Shown: in pieces, positions 10,595 through 17,581 of the stretch
Position numbering within the stretch: position 1 is the first letter of the stretch
How the letters are laid out: every line of letters begins with the position of its first letter
NCBI GenBank assembly: GCA_002347285.1
Contig: DDXW01000031.1
Coordinates: 1 to 40,573 of the forward strand
Length of the DNA stretch: 40,573 nucleotides
Direction: 5' to 3'
Origin: Rhodocyclaceae bacterium UBA2250
GTDB taxonomy: Bacteria; Pseudomonadota; Gammaproteobacteria; Burkholderiales; Rhodocyclaceae
The notes under the pieces: model-generated
Told to the model about the DNA's origin: nothing
Database searches by the model: none
The model's input: the letters and a program-made list of their open reading frames with translations, nothing else
Translations under genes and position numbers: made by a program

Positions 10595-11968
10595 ATGGCG
10601 GCGACACTCGAAGTCAAGGTTCCCGACATCGGCGGCTTCAACGATGTGCCGGTCATCGAAATCCACGTCAGGCCGGGCGACGCTGTCCAGGCCGAAGACG
10701 CGCTGATCACCCTCGAATCCGACAAGGCGACGATGGACGTGCCCGCGCCGGCCGCCGGCACGGTCAAGGAAGTGAAGATCAAGCTCGGCGACAAGGTCAG
10801 CGAAGGCAGTCTGATCCTGGTTCTTGAAGCCGCTGCTGCAGCGCCCGTTGCATCTGTTGCCGAACCTGCGCCGGCAGCCGAGCCGGCTCCTGCACCCGCC
10901 GCCCCGCCAGCGCCGAGTCTTGCGCCAGCCGCCCCCGCGGCCGCCGCGCACGACTTCCGGCCGACCGAGCACGAGCCGACCACCGCGCCGCCGTCCGTGC
11001 GCATTCCCTCGCCGGCCGAGGTCGTCGCGGCGATGGACGGCATCAAGCCGCACGCCAGTCCCTCGGTGCGCCGCTTCGCGCGCGAGCTCGGCGTCGATGT
11101 GGCGCAGGTGAAGGGCAGCGGGCCGAAGGGCCGCATCACCCAGGCTGACGTGCAGGCCTTCGTCAAAGGCGTGATGTCAGGCGCCGCCTCGCCAGCCCCG
11201 AGTCTGGGCGCCGCGCCGCCGGGCGGCCTGAATCTGCTGCCCTGGCCGCAGGTCGACTTCGCCAAGTTCGGGCCGATCGAGGTCAAGCCGCTGTCGCGCA
11301 TCAAGAAGATCAGCGGCCCGAACCTCGCGCGCAACTGGGTGATGATCCCCGCCGTCACCTACCATGAAGATGCGGACATCACCGAGCTCGAGGCGCTGCG
11401 CGTCCAGCTCAACAAGGAGAACCAAGGTAACAATGGGTCCGGCGTGAAGGTGACCATGCTCGCCTTCATCATCAAGGCCGTCGTCGCCGCGCTGAAGAAA
11501 TATCCCGACCTCAATTCCTCGCTCGATGGTGAGAACCAGGTCTACAAGAACTACTGGCACATCGGCTTCGCCGCCGACACGCCGAACGGCCTGATGGTGC
11601 CGGTGCTCAAGGACGCCGACAGGAAGGGCGTCGTCGAGATCGCGCAGGAAACTTCCGAACTCGCGAAGAAGGCGCGCGAAGGCAAGCTGCCGCCGGGCGA
11701 CATGCAGGGGGCGACCTTCACCATCTCGTCGGTCGGCGGCATCGGCGGAACTGCGTTCTCGCCGATCGTCAATGCGCCCGAGGTGGCGATCCTCGGCGTC
11801 AGCAAGTCGAGCATGAAGCCTGTCTGGGACGGCGAGAAGTTCGTGCCGCGCCTGATCGTGCCGCTGTCGCTCTCGGCCGACCACCGCGTCATCGACGGTG
11901 CGCTGGCGACGCGCTTCAATGCCTACCTCGCCCAGCTGCTCGGCGACTTCCGGAGGGTCATGCTATGA
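10595..11968 (+). CDS. aceF: Pyruvate dehydrogenase E2, dihydrolipoamide acetyltransferase
   Basis: Protein of 457 residues. One lipoyl domain spans about 3-76, with the modified Lys44 in ESDKATMDVP. A long Ala/Pro linker (about 77-150) precedes the peripheral subunit-binding domain (about 152-190, HASPSVRRFARELGV). A second linker leads to the catalytic domain (about 225-457) with the active-site SADHRVIDGA (His430, Asp434). E. coli AceF has three lipoyl domains; this one has one, and a second lipoyl domain sits on E3. Copies of the dispersed 24-bp repeat encode residues 102-109 and 197-204, both within linkers and both in the same frame. The stop overlaps the lpdA start (ATGA). Confidence 0.96.
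   Translation: MAATLEVKVPDIGGFNDVPVIEIHVRPGDAVQAEDALITLESDKATMDVPAPAAGTVKEVKIKLGDKVSEGSLILVLEAAAAAPVASVAEPAPAAEPAPAPAAPPAPSLAPAAPAAAAHDFRPTEHEPTTAPPSVRIPSPAEVVAAMDGIKPHASPSVRRFARELGVDVAQVKGSGPKGRITQADVQAFVKGVMSGAASPAPSLGAAPPGGLNLLPWPQVDFAKFGPIEVKPLSRIKKISGPNLARNWVMIPAVTYHEDADITELEALRVQLNKENQGNNGSGVKVTMLAFIIKAVVAALKKYPDLNSSLDGENQVYKNYWHIGFAADTPNGLMVPVLKDADRKGVVEIAQETSELAKKAREGKLPPGDMQGATFTISSVGGIGGTAFSPIVNAPEVAILGVSKSSMKPVWDGEKFVPRLIVPLSLSADHRVIDGALATRFNAYLAQLLGDFRRVML
10898..10921 (+). repeat. Dispersed 24-bp repeat, copy 2 (in aceF linker 1)
   Basis: Differs from copy 1 at two positions (C for T at 7, C for T at 22). It is read in frame as AAPPAPSL, between the lipoyl and subunit-binding domains of E2. 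Confidence 0.7.
11183..11206 (+). repeat. Dispersed 24-bp repeat, copy 3 (in aceF linker 2)
   Basis: Read in frame as AASPAPSL between the subunit-binding and catalytic domains of E2. It has the same phase as copy 2 and three differences from copy 1. Confidence 0.65.
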
Positions 11969-13707
11969 CCGGCTCGAACCCAATGGAAGTGAGAGTACCC
12001 GACATCGGCGACTTCAAGGACGTGCCGGTGATCGAGGTGCACGTCAAGCCCGGCGATGCGGTCCGGGCCGAGGATGCGGTGGTCACGCTCGAATCGGACA
12101 AGGCGACGATGGACGTGCCGAGCCCGTCCGCCGGCATCGTCAAGGAGGTGAAGCTCAAGGTCGGCGACAAGGTGGCCGAAGGTACGCTGGTTCTGGTGCT
12201 CGAGCCCGCGGCTGCAAGTGCTCCGGCGCCGCAGCCCGCAGCCGCCCCGCCAGCGCCGACTTCTGCCAGTGCCGACATCGAATGCGAGATGCTGGTGCTC
12301 GGCGCCGGCCCCGGCGGCTACTCGGCCGCCTTCCGCAGCGCCGACCTCGGCATGAAGACCGTGCTGGTCGAGCGCTACGCCACGCTCGGCGGCGTCTGCC
12401 TCAACGTCGGCTGCATTCCCTCGAAGGCGCTGCTGCACGTCGCCGCGGTGATCGAGGAAGCCGGGCACGCGAGCGTTGCCGGCGTGAGCTTCGCCGCGCC
12501 CAAGATCGACATCGATGTGCTGCGCAAGCACAAGGAGAAGGTCGTCGGCAAGCTGACGACGGGCCTGACCGGCATGGCCAAGGCGCGCAAAGTCGAAGTC
12601 GTGCGCGGTTACGGCCACTTCCTCGACGCCAACCACCTCGAAGTCGAACTGACCATGGGCGACGCCCAGGAAAAGACCGGCGAGAAGAGGGTCGTCAAGT
12701 TTCAGCAGTGCATCATCGCCGCCGGTTCGCAAGCCGTTCATCTGCCGTTCCTTCCGGACGATCCGCGCATCGTCGATTCCACCGGCGCGCTGGAACTCAG
12801 GCAGGTGCCGCAGAAAATGCTCGTCATCGGCGGCGGCATCATCGGCCTCGAAATGGCCACCGTCTACTCGACGCTCGGCGCGAAGGTCGATGTGGTCGAG
12901 ATGCTCGACGGCCTGATGCAGGGTCCGGACCGCGACGCCGTCAAGGTCTGGGAGAAGCAGAACGCGCACCGCTTCGACAGGATCATGCTGAAGACGAAGA
13001 CCACTGCGGTCGAGGCGAAGGACGATGGCTTGTGGGTGACGTTCGAGGGCGAGAAAGCGCCAAAAGAGGCCCAGCGCTACGACCTGATCCTGCAGGCCGC
13101 CGGCCGCAGCCCGAACGGCAGGAAGATCGGCGCCGACAAGGCCGGCGTGCAGGTGAACGAGCGCGGCTTCATCCCGGTCGACAGCCAGATGCGCACCAGC
13201 GTGCCGCACATCTTCGCGATCGGCGATGTGGTGGGAAATCCCATGCTCGCGCACAAGGCGGTGCATGAGGCGCACGTCGCCGCCGAAGCGGCGGCGGGGC
13301 AGAAGGCGCATTTCGACGCCAGCGTGATTCCGGGCGTGGCCTACACGCATCCCGAAGTCGCGTGGGTGGGCCTCGGCGAGGATGAAGCGAAGCAGGCCGG
13401 CCGCAAGGTCGAGGTCGCCAGGTTCCCGTGGGCCGCCTCGGGCCGCGCCATCGCCAACGGCGCGGACTACGGTTTCACCAAACTGGTGTTCGATGCCGAA
13501 ACGCACCGCATCGTCGGCGGCACCATCGTCGGCCCCTCGGCGGGCGACATGATCGGCGAGATCGCGCTGGCGATCGAGATGGGCGCCGACGCCATCGACA
13601 TCGGCAAGACCATCCATCCGCACCCGACCCTCGGCGAATCCATCGGCATGGCCGCCGAAGTCGCGCACGGCTCCTGCACCGACCTGCCGCCGATAAAAAA
13701 ACGGTAA
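11965..13707 (+). CDS. lpdA: Dihydrolipoamide dehydrogenase (PDH E3) with N-terminal lipoyl domain
   Basis: Protein of 580 residues, about 110 longer than a plain E3. Residues 5-80 are a lipoyl domain (ESDKATMDVP) nearly identical to that of the E2 encoded just upstream. A short Ala/Pro linker (about 81-105) follows, then a complete flavoprotein: FAD motif GAGPGGYSAAF, redox disulfide Cys145/Cys150 (CLNVGC), NAD motif GGGIIGLE, FAD segment HIFAIGDVVG and the His553-Glu558 pair in HPTLGE. It reoxidises dihydrolipoamide and makes NADH. Lipoyl-E3 fusions are known from betaproteobacterial PDH (PdhL of Ralstonia/Cupriavidus). It overlaps aceF by 4 bp, and a strong terminator follows 18 bp after the stop. 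Repeat copy 4 encodes residues 93-100 of the linker. Confidence 0.96.
   Translation: MTGSNPMEVRVPDIGDFKDVPVIEVHVKPGDAVRAEDAVVTLESDKATMDVPSPSAGIVKEVKLKVGDKVAEGTLVLVLEPAAASAPAPQPAAAPPAPTSASADIECEMLVLGAGPGGYSAAFRSADLGMKTVLVERYATLGGVCLNVGCIPSKALLHVAAVIEEAGHASVAGVSFAAPKIDIDVLRKHKEKVVGKLTTGLTGMAKARKVEVVRGYGHFLDANHLEVELTMGDAQEKTGEKRVVKFQQCIIAAGSQAVHLPFLPDDPRIVDSTGALELRQVPQKMLVIGGGIIGLEMATVYSTLGAKVDVVEMLDGLMQGPDRDAVKVWEKQNAHRFDRIMLKTKTTAVEAKDDGLWVTFEGEKAPKEAQRYDLILQAAGRSPNGRKIGADKAGVQVNERGFIPVDSQMRTSVPHIFAIGDVVGNPMLAHKAVHEAHVAAEAAAGQKAHFDASVIPGVAYTHPEVAWVGLGEDEAKQAGRKVEVARFPWAASGRAIANGADYGFTKLVFDAETHRIVGGTIVGPSAGDMIGEIALAIEMGADAIDIGKTIHPHPTLGESIGMAAEVAHGSCTDLPPIKKR
12241..12264 (+). repeat. Dispersed 24-bp repeat, copy 4 (in lpdA linker)
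   Basis: Read in frame as AAPPAPTS in the linker between the lipoyl and flavoprotein parts of E3. It has the same phase as copies 2 and 3. It may share descent with copy 2 through duplication of the lipoyl domain together with its linker. Confidence 0.6.
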
Positions 13708-13725
13708 TGCTTGAAAACCCGCCAG

Positions 13726-13758
13726 CCTCGTCCGGCGATGCTCGGACGAGGTTAATTT
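13726..13758 (+). terminator. Rho-independent terminator of the PDH operon
   Basis: Perfect 9-bp stem CCTCGTCCG (13726-13734) / CGGACGAGG (13743-13751) with an 8-nt loop, followed by TTAATTT. It lies 18 bp after the lpdA stop and just before the 3' end of the convergent gene at 13766, so it could serve both strands. Confidence 0.85.
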
Positions 13759-13765
13759 GAGCACG

Positions 13766-14206
13766 TTACGTCAGATACATTTCAGATCGGCACTTGATGC
13801 CATTCCGACGCAGAACACGCGCGAAGGCATCTGCATAGGCTTTGGCTGACTCGGCGGACTGGCCGGCCTGATCCGCTGGGATCGAATAGCCGCGCTGATA
13901 ATGCCGGTGTCCAACCCCATTTTTCTGCCACCGTGCAAAGGATATGCGGCCGTCTTCAATAACGACATACGCACCACCACACCCTCCTTCCATATAGACG
14001 TGGCCCTCAACGACAAGCGGCCTGGCGACGCATTCTTCCATTGCTTTCAGAGCAGTCTGCTGAGCCAGAACATAGATAGCCTCCCAGCGAGCATCCCCGT
14101 CAAAGTCGTCGGAAATGAGAAGAGGGGATGTTGCCTCACCCTCAAGCGCGACATCTTTTTGGGCAGGGAAAGCCGCCACGATAAACGCGTGTGTCCGTAT
14201 GCCCAA
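13766..14206 (-). CDS. Hypothetical protein, probably 5'-frameshifted
   Basis: Reading frame of 146 codons ending in CRSEMYLT. I do not recognise a family. The only start in frame at the 5' end is a TTG (14204-14206) with no ribosome site, and the frame is closed by TGA just upstream. The C-terminal half has a GGxGGAYVVIEDGRISFARWQ segment that looks like a beta-hairpin, then a helical tail (AESAKAYADAFARVLRRNG). Base composition is less GC-rich than the flanking metabolic genes, which suggests acquisition. A coding-like stretch in another frame directly upstream (14208-14318) would join it if one base were removed, so this is likely the larger part of a broken gene or one with a sequencing error. 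It is the first gene after the PDH terminator and convergent with it. Confidence 0.55.
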   Translation of the reverse strand: MGIRTHAFIVAAFPAQKDVALEGEATSPLLISDDFDGDARWEAIYVLAQQTALKAMEECVARPLVVEGHVYMEGGCGGAYVVIEDGRISFARWQKNGVGHRHYQRGYSIPADQAGQSAESAKAYADAFARVLRRNGIKCRSEMYLT

Positions 14207-14207
14207 G

Positions 14208-14318
14208 TGGATCGGCGGATTTCAATGCGGACAGAAATGCTTCGTCAAGCGATTCGCCTTCCTCTTCGCCTGGCAGAGGAGAGGCAAAGAGGAAGGCGCA
14301 AGGATGCACTGGGTCCAT
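14208..14318 (-). pseudogene. Out-of-frame 5' part of the gene at 13766-14206
   Basis: From an ATG at 14318 the minus strand reads 37 codons beginning MDPVHPCAFLFASP, followed by an acidic stretch and SLDEAFLSALKSADP. It then runs out of frame with the downstream gene by one base near 14207. Dropping one base there gives SADPLGIRTHAFIV as a continuous protein of about 183 residues. A TATTAAT box lies about 22 nt upstream. A sequencing error, a real mutation or programmed slippage would all fit. Confidence 0.4.
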
Positions 14319-14373
14319 ACATCACCGTCACTATTAATAGGACTTGCAGAAACGTCATTCGAGTTCGATGGAG

Positions 14374-14802
14374 TCAGTTACCGAAGGCCCTATTGCACAA
14401 AACCTCTAGCTGCCGGGCAAGCTCCAGCAGGTCGTCCGCCTCCGTCGCGCTTGCTTCGACCATGCCCGCGTATTCGGAGGCATTGCGGCGGGTGTGGTAG
14501 CGGTCGAGCGCAACCCATAATTCCTTGGGAGCGCCGACGGTGACTTCCAGCGTCTGGAAGACGACGGCGCGGTGGCCGCGCGATGCGTCGGGCCGGTAGC
14601 CCTGGGCGCGCAGCGCGGCGAAAGCCAGCGAATGCGCCGCATCGTAGGCCAGCATGAAACGGCCGGCGGGGCTCATGCCATCGAGTTCGGCATCCCGCAG
14701 ATACATGGCCGCCTTGCGCAGGTAGGAACGCGTCTCGTCGCGCGCGGGCGGTTCGGGTTTCAATTGCCCGATGCGGACCAGATTATCGAGCGGCGCTGTC
14801 AT
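14374..14802 (-). CDS. HEPN-domain protein, likely toxin of an MNT/HEPN pair
   Basis: Protein of 142 residues, mostly helical. It has a candidate HEPN ribonuclease motif of the R-x(4-6)-H type at Arg70 to His77, in a helix-loop that follows the conserved AYDAAHSLAFAALRAQGYR segment. In established MNT/HEPN systems the HEPN partner is a toxin, often an RNase, neutralised by the nucleotidyltransferase partner through adenylylation or direct binding. The gene overlaps the 3' end of the MNT gene by 20 nt, so the two are co-translated in the order antitoxin then toxin. It lies in the accessory island between the PDH operon and the HtpX-like gene. Whether it acts as a toxin here is inferred from the family and gene pairing. 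Confidence 0.72.
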   Translation of the reverse strand: MTAPLDNLVRIGQLKPEPPARDETRSYLRKAAMYLRDAELDGMSPAGRFMLAYDAAHSLAFAALRAQGYRPDASRGHRAVVFQTLEVTVGAPKELWVALDRYHTRRNASEYAGMVEASATEADDLLELARQLEVLCNRAFGN

Positions 14803-15409
14803 CGTTCGCGGCAGCGGCGGGCGCTTTGCCTAGGAGTGGGATCGTTTGCCCAGCCATGACCTTGCGAAGGAAAGGATCGCCATCGTCCAGCCTTTTGTTG
14901 AACTCCGACTTGCCGATCAAGGTGGGCGAAATGCGGTAGCCGATTCTTGTTTCGGCGGATTGCAGCGCCAATGCGAGTTCAGACAGGCGCAACGAACCAA
15001 CGATCAGCAAGTCGAGATCGCTGTCGGCGCGCTGCTCGCCGCGCGCCACGGAACCGTATATGCACGCGAAGACGATGCGATCAGAGAAAGCTTCCAGCGC
15101 CTCGCGGACCACGTCGGCGACGCCGAAGGACTTGGTGACGAGACCGACCAGTTCCGGGTAAATCGTGGCGGCCGGATTGGCGCGGTAATACACCTGGTTC
15201 GCGCGCTCTTCGCGCAATAGCAGGCCGGCCGCCGTCAGGAGTTCCAGTTCTTTCTGCACTTGGCTGGCTCCGGCCCCGACCCATTTGACGATCTCGCGGG
15301 TGTAGAAAGCATTGTTCGGCTGCCCGAACATTAGGGCGAGCACGCCACGCCGCGCCTTGCCAAATAGGATGTTGGCAAAACCGGTTGTGGATGGAGGGGC
15401 GGACTGCAT
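14783..15409 (-). CDS. HTH-nucleotidyltransferase (MNT) protein, likely antitoxin and autoregulator
   Basis: Protein of 208 residues. Residues about 18-80 form an ArsR/MarR-like winged helix (FYTREIVKWVGAGASQVQKELELLTAAGLLL). Residues about 105-165 form a minimal nucleotidyltransferase with the full GS-x10-D-x-D signature (Gly119-Ser120 to Asp131/Asp133). The HTH-MNT fusion is a known antitoxin architecture. The start at ATG 15409 is chosen because an in-frame extension to 15496 would run through the promoter and the GTAC repeats. The HEPN gene follows with a 20-nt overlap. The winged helix plus four GTAC motifs in its promoter suggest the pair represses itself. Confidence 0.78.
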   Translation of the reverse strand: MQSAPPSTTGFANILFGKARRGVLALMFGQPNNAFYTREIVKWVGAGASQVQKELELLTAAGLLLREERANQVYYRANPAATIYPELVGLVTKSFGVADVVREALEAFSDRIVFACIYGSVARGEQRADSDLDLLIVGSLRLSELALALQSAETRIGYRISPTLIGKSEFNKRLDDGDPFLRKVMAGQTIPLLGKAPAAAANDDSAAR

Positions 15410-15426
15410 GTTTGGGGCCTTTGGGC

Positions 15427-15478
15427 GTACCGTACCGAAATCAGGTTTGATCGTACTGCTATTGGGTACATAATGCAA
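15427..15478 (-). promoter_or_regulatory. Promoter and putative GTAC operator of the MNT/HEPN pair
   Basis: On the minus strand TTGCAT (15478-15473), a 17-bp spacer and TACGAT (15455-15450) make a plausible sigma70 promoter 40 bp before the MNT start. Four GTAC tetramers sit on it: 15466-15469 in the spacer, 15453-15456 touching the -10, and 15432-15435 and 15427-15430 around the start of transcription. Operator role is inferred. Confidence 0.5.
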
Positions 15479-15498
15479 TCGCCATGTTGCCGCCAAAC

Positions 15499-15522
15499 GA
15501 AACTCGGCGCTGGCGGGGCGGC
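15499..15522 (-). repeat. Dispersed 24-bp repeat, copy 5 (after the HtpX-like gene)
   Basis: Minus-strand copy with GCCGCCC then CGCCAGCGCCGAGTTTC, beginning 5 nt after the TGA (15529-15527) of the HtpX-like gene and in the same orientation as that gene. Confidence 0.7.
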
Positions 15523-15526
15523 GGCT

Positions 15527-16465
15527 TCAGTGCCAGAAGCCGCCCGGATGCCAGCGCGCCGTCGAGCGCTTCAGGCGCGGGTAGTCCGGCACTTGCCAGT
15601 CGGCCTCCGGCGCCGCCTGTCCAGGCGCCTCGGCCGGCGCCAGCAGGCGCCGGATGCGTTCCTCGGTTTCCGGGTGCGTGCGCAGCCACGACGGTTCGGG
15701 ATTGCCCCAGCCCGGCAGCAGCACGCTGCGCCAGGAGCGCTGCGCGCGTTCGATGCGCGCCAGCGCGGCGGCGAGGCCGCGCGGATCGCCGGTCAGCCGC
15801 ACCGCCGTGGCATCGGCGTCGAATTCGCGCGCGCGCGACAGGCCCAGTTGCGCGAGCCGCGCGATGTGCGGCGAGGCGATCAGCAGCAGCAGCGCCGGCC
15901 AGTTGACGACCGCATTGCCTTCCAGCAGCCAGGGCAGGGAGAACAGCAGCATCAGCTGTCCCATCAGGGAGAAGATGCTCGTCAGCCGGCTCACGTAATC
16001 CGCCAGGCCCATCACGCGCAGGTCGCCGTGGGCGATGTGGGCGGTCTCGTGCGCCAGCACGGCGGTGATTTCGCGCGGCGTCAGGCCGCGCAGCAGGCCG
16101 TCCGTCAGGGCGATGGCGGCGTCATGCCGGCTGCCCACGGCGAAGGCATTGACGAGCGGGCTCGGAACGTAATGCGGCACCGGCGGTGCGGGCAGGCCGG
16201 CGCGCGCCGCGATGGCGTCGATCGTCTGCCAGAGCGCCGGCGCCTCCGAGGGTTCGATCGGCCGGGCGCCGTAGAAGCGCAGCGTCAGACGCGAACTGGC
16301 GGCCGGGGCCAGCAGCAGGACCAGCAGGCAGGCGCCAAGCGCCATCCACAGGCCGTTCTCGCCCAGCAGCAGGGTGCCGGCGAGCATGCCGATGCCCAGC
16401 AGGGCAGCGACCAGCAGGAAAGTCTGCAGCCGGTTGGCCCAGAGGTGGCGATGCCAGTTCTGCAC
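15527..16465 (-). CDS. M48 family membrane metalloprotease (HtpX-like)
   Basis: Protein of 312 residues from a GTG start. Two membrane helices lie at about 14-34 and 38-55. The zinc protease motif HETAH (His139, Glu140, His143) is followed by the third ligand Glu214 in SRAREFDADATA, and two more hydrophobic segments (about 165-182, 188-200) lie between. The family degrades damaged or misfolded inner-membrane proteins. I chose the GTG at 16465 because GGAGA lies 7 nt upstream and the sequence before it (Arg-rich, from 16573) overlaps the promoter region of rpiA. It is divergent from rpiA. It is HtpX-like but with a longer C-terminal tail ending in HPGGFWH, so I give no gene symbol. Confidence 0.86.
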   Translation of the reverse strand: MQNWHRHLWANRLQTFLLVAALLGIGMLAGTLLLGENGLWMALGACLLVLLLAPAASSRLTLRFYGARPIEPSEAPALWQTIDAIAARAGLPAPPVPHYVPSPLVNAFAVGSRHDAAIALTDGLLRGLTPREITAVLAHETAHIAHGDLRVMGLADYVSRLTSIFSLMGQLMLLFSLPWLLEGNAVVNWPALLLLIASPHIARLAQLGLSRAREFDADATAVRLTGDPRGLAAALARIERAQRSWRSVLLPGWGNPEPSWLRTHPETEERIRRLLAPAEAPGQAAPEADWQVPDYPRLKRSTARWHPGGFWH

Positions 16466-16525
16466 GTGCGTCTCTCCATGCGCTCGCTTGCGGTCTGCGG
16501 CGGCGGAGCGCCGTCGCCGTTCATT

Positions 16526-16531
16526 TATACT
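16526..16531 (+). promoter_or_regulatory. Candidate -10 box of rpiA
   Basis: TATACT, five of six matches to TATAAT, 58 bp before the rpiA ATG and between the two divergent genes. The matching -35 is poor. A GCCCGC/GCGGGC hairpin (549-554 and 562-567 of this kilobase) lies in the resulting leader. Confidence 0.35.
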
Positions 16532-16589
16532 GCAAGCAGAAGAACACGGCCCGCCGCATGAGCGGGCGGCCATTCAAGGAGGACGCAGC

Positions 16590-17267
16590 ATGAGCATGAC
16601 CCAGGACCAACTCAAGCAGGCGGTGGCCAAGGCCGCGGCCGATTACGTGGCGGCCAACGTGCCGGCCGGCGGCATCGTCGGCGTCGGCACCGGCTCGACC
16701 GCCAACTTCTTCATCGACGAACTGGCGCAGATCAAGGACCGCATCAGTGCGACGGTGGCCAGTTCGGAAGCGACCAAACAGCGGCTCGAAGGCCACGGCA
16801 TCAAGGTGCTCGACCTCAACGAGGTGATGAGCATGCCGGTCTATGTCGATGGCGCCGACGAGATCACCGCGCGGCTCGAGATGGTCAAGGGCGGCGGCGG
16901 CGCGCTGACGCGCGAGAAGATCGTCGCGGCGGTGGCCGACAAGTTCGTCTGCGTCTGCGACGCGAGCAAGCTGGTCGCGACGCTCGGCAGGTTCCCGCTG
17001 CCGGTGGAGGTGATCCCGATGGCGCGCGCCTACGTGGCGCGCGAGATCGTCAGGCTCGGCGGCCAGCCCAGGCTGCGCGAAGGCTTCGTCACCGACAACG
17101 GCAACGAGATCCTCGACGTGCATGGCTGGCAGATCGCCGACCCGGCCGCGCTGGAGACGACGCTGAACGGCATCGTCGGCGTGGTCACCAACGGCCTGTT
17201 CGCGCGGCGCGGCGCCGATCTGCTGCTATTGGCGACGCCGGACGGCGTCAAACAGCTGACGAAATAA
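16590..17267 (+). CDS. rpiA: Ribose-5-phosphate isomerase A
   Basis: Protein of 225 residues, normal RpiA length. Signature segments are GVGTGSTANFFIDEL, VDGADEI and KGGGGALTREKI, which form the phosphate- and substrate-binding loops and carry the catalytic residues. It interconverts ribose-5-phosphate and ribulose-5-phosphate and so feeds phosphoribulokinase in the Calvin cycle as well as the pentose phosphate pathway. It is not in the cbb cluster 13 kb away and shows no CbbR-type operator upstream. The start is set by AAGGAGG 7 nt before the ATG at 16590. It converges with the yggX gene, leaving 9 bp. Confidence 0.96.
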   Translation: MSMTQDQLKQAVAKAAADYVAANVPAGGIVGVGTGSTANFFIDELAQIKDRISATVASSEATKQRLEGHGIKVLDLNEVMSMPVYVDGADEITARLEMVKGGGGALTREKIVAAVADKFVCVCDASKLVATLGRFPLPVEVIPMARAYVAREIVRLGGQPRLREGFVTDNGNEILDVHGWQIADPAALETTLNGIVGVVTNGLFARRGADLLLLATPDGVKQLTK

Positions 17268-17276
17268 CCGGTCCGT

Positions 17277-17549
17277 TCAGCTTCTGGGCGGCACGTAGCC
17301 GCTGACGCGGTCGGCGCCGGTGCCGAAGAAGTGCTTCTCGACCTGCTCGGCGAGGTACTTGCGGTGCGCGGGATCGGCGAGGTTGAGACGGTTCTCGTTG
17401 ATGATCATCGTCTGCAGGCGGATCCACTGCTGCCAGGCTTCCTTCGAGACGTTCTCGAAGAGGCGCTTGCCGAGCTCGCCGGGCATTGGCGGGAAGTCGA
17501 GACCGTCGGCCTCGCGACCGAGCTTGATGCAATTGACCGTTCGTGCCAT
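17277..17549 (-). CDS. yggX: Fe(II)-trafficking protein YggX family
   Basis: Protein of 90 residues with the whole family pattern: MARTVNCIKL with the conserved Cys7, then LDFPPMPGELGKRLFENVSKEAW, QQWIRLQTMIINENRLNLADP and a C-terminal KHFFGTG. In enterics YggX protects FeS clusters from superoxide and is under SoxRS control; its exact biochemistry is still debated. The full length is present. It is the last gene of the minus-strand run rsmE-ppk2-argA-yggX, 32 bp after argA, so co-transcription is likely. It may support the many FeS proteins of this genome, including the 2-oxoacid oxidoreductase. Confidence 0.95.
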   Translation of the reverse strand: MARTVNCIKLGREADGLDFPPMPGELGKRLFENVSKEAWQQWIRLQTMIINENRLNLADPAHRKYLAEQVEKHFFGTGADRVSGYVPPRS

Positions 17550-17581
17550 GGGGGAAATCCTCGTGTGCTGGAACGGCGATT

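Noticed and set aside
13848..13872. GACTCGGCGGACTGGCCGG resembling a reverse repeat copy
   Set aside because: Insertions relative to the core and no match at either end.
14374..15409. Treating the HEPN/MNT pair as a CRISPR- or phage-defence island
   Set aside because: No other defence gene is present; only the two-gene toxin-antitoxin-like unit can be supported.
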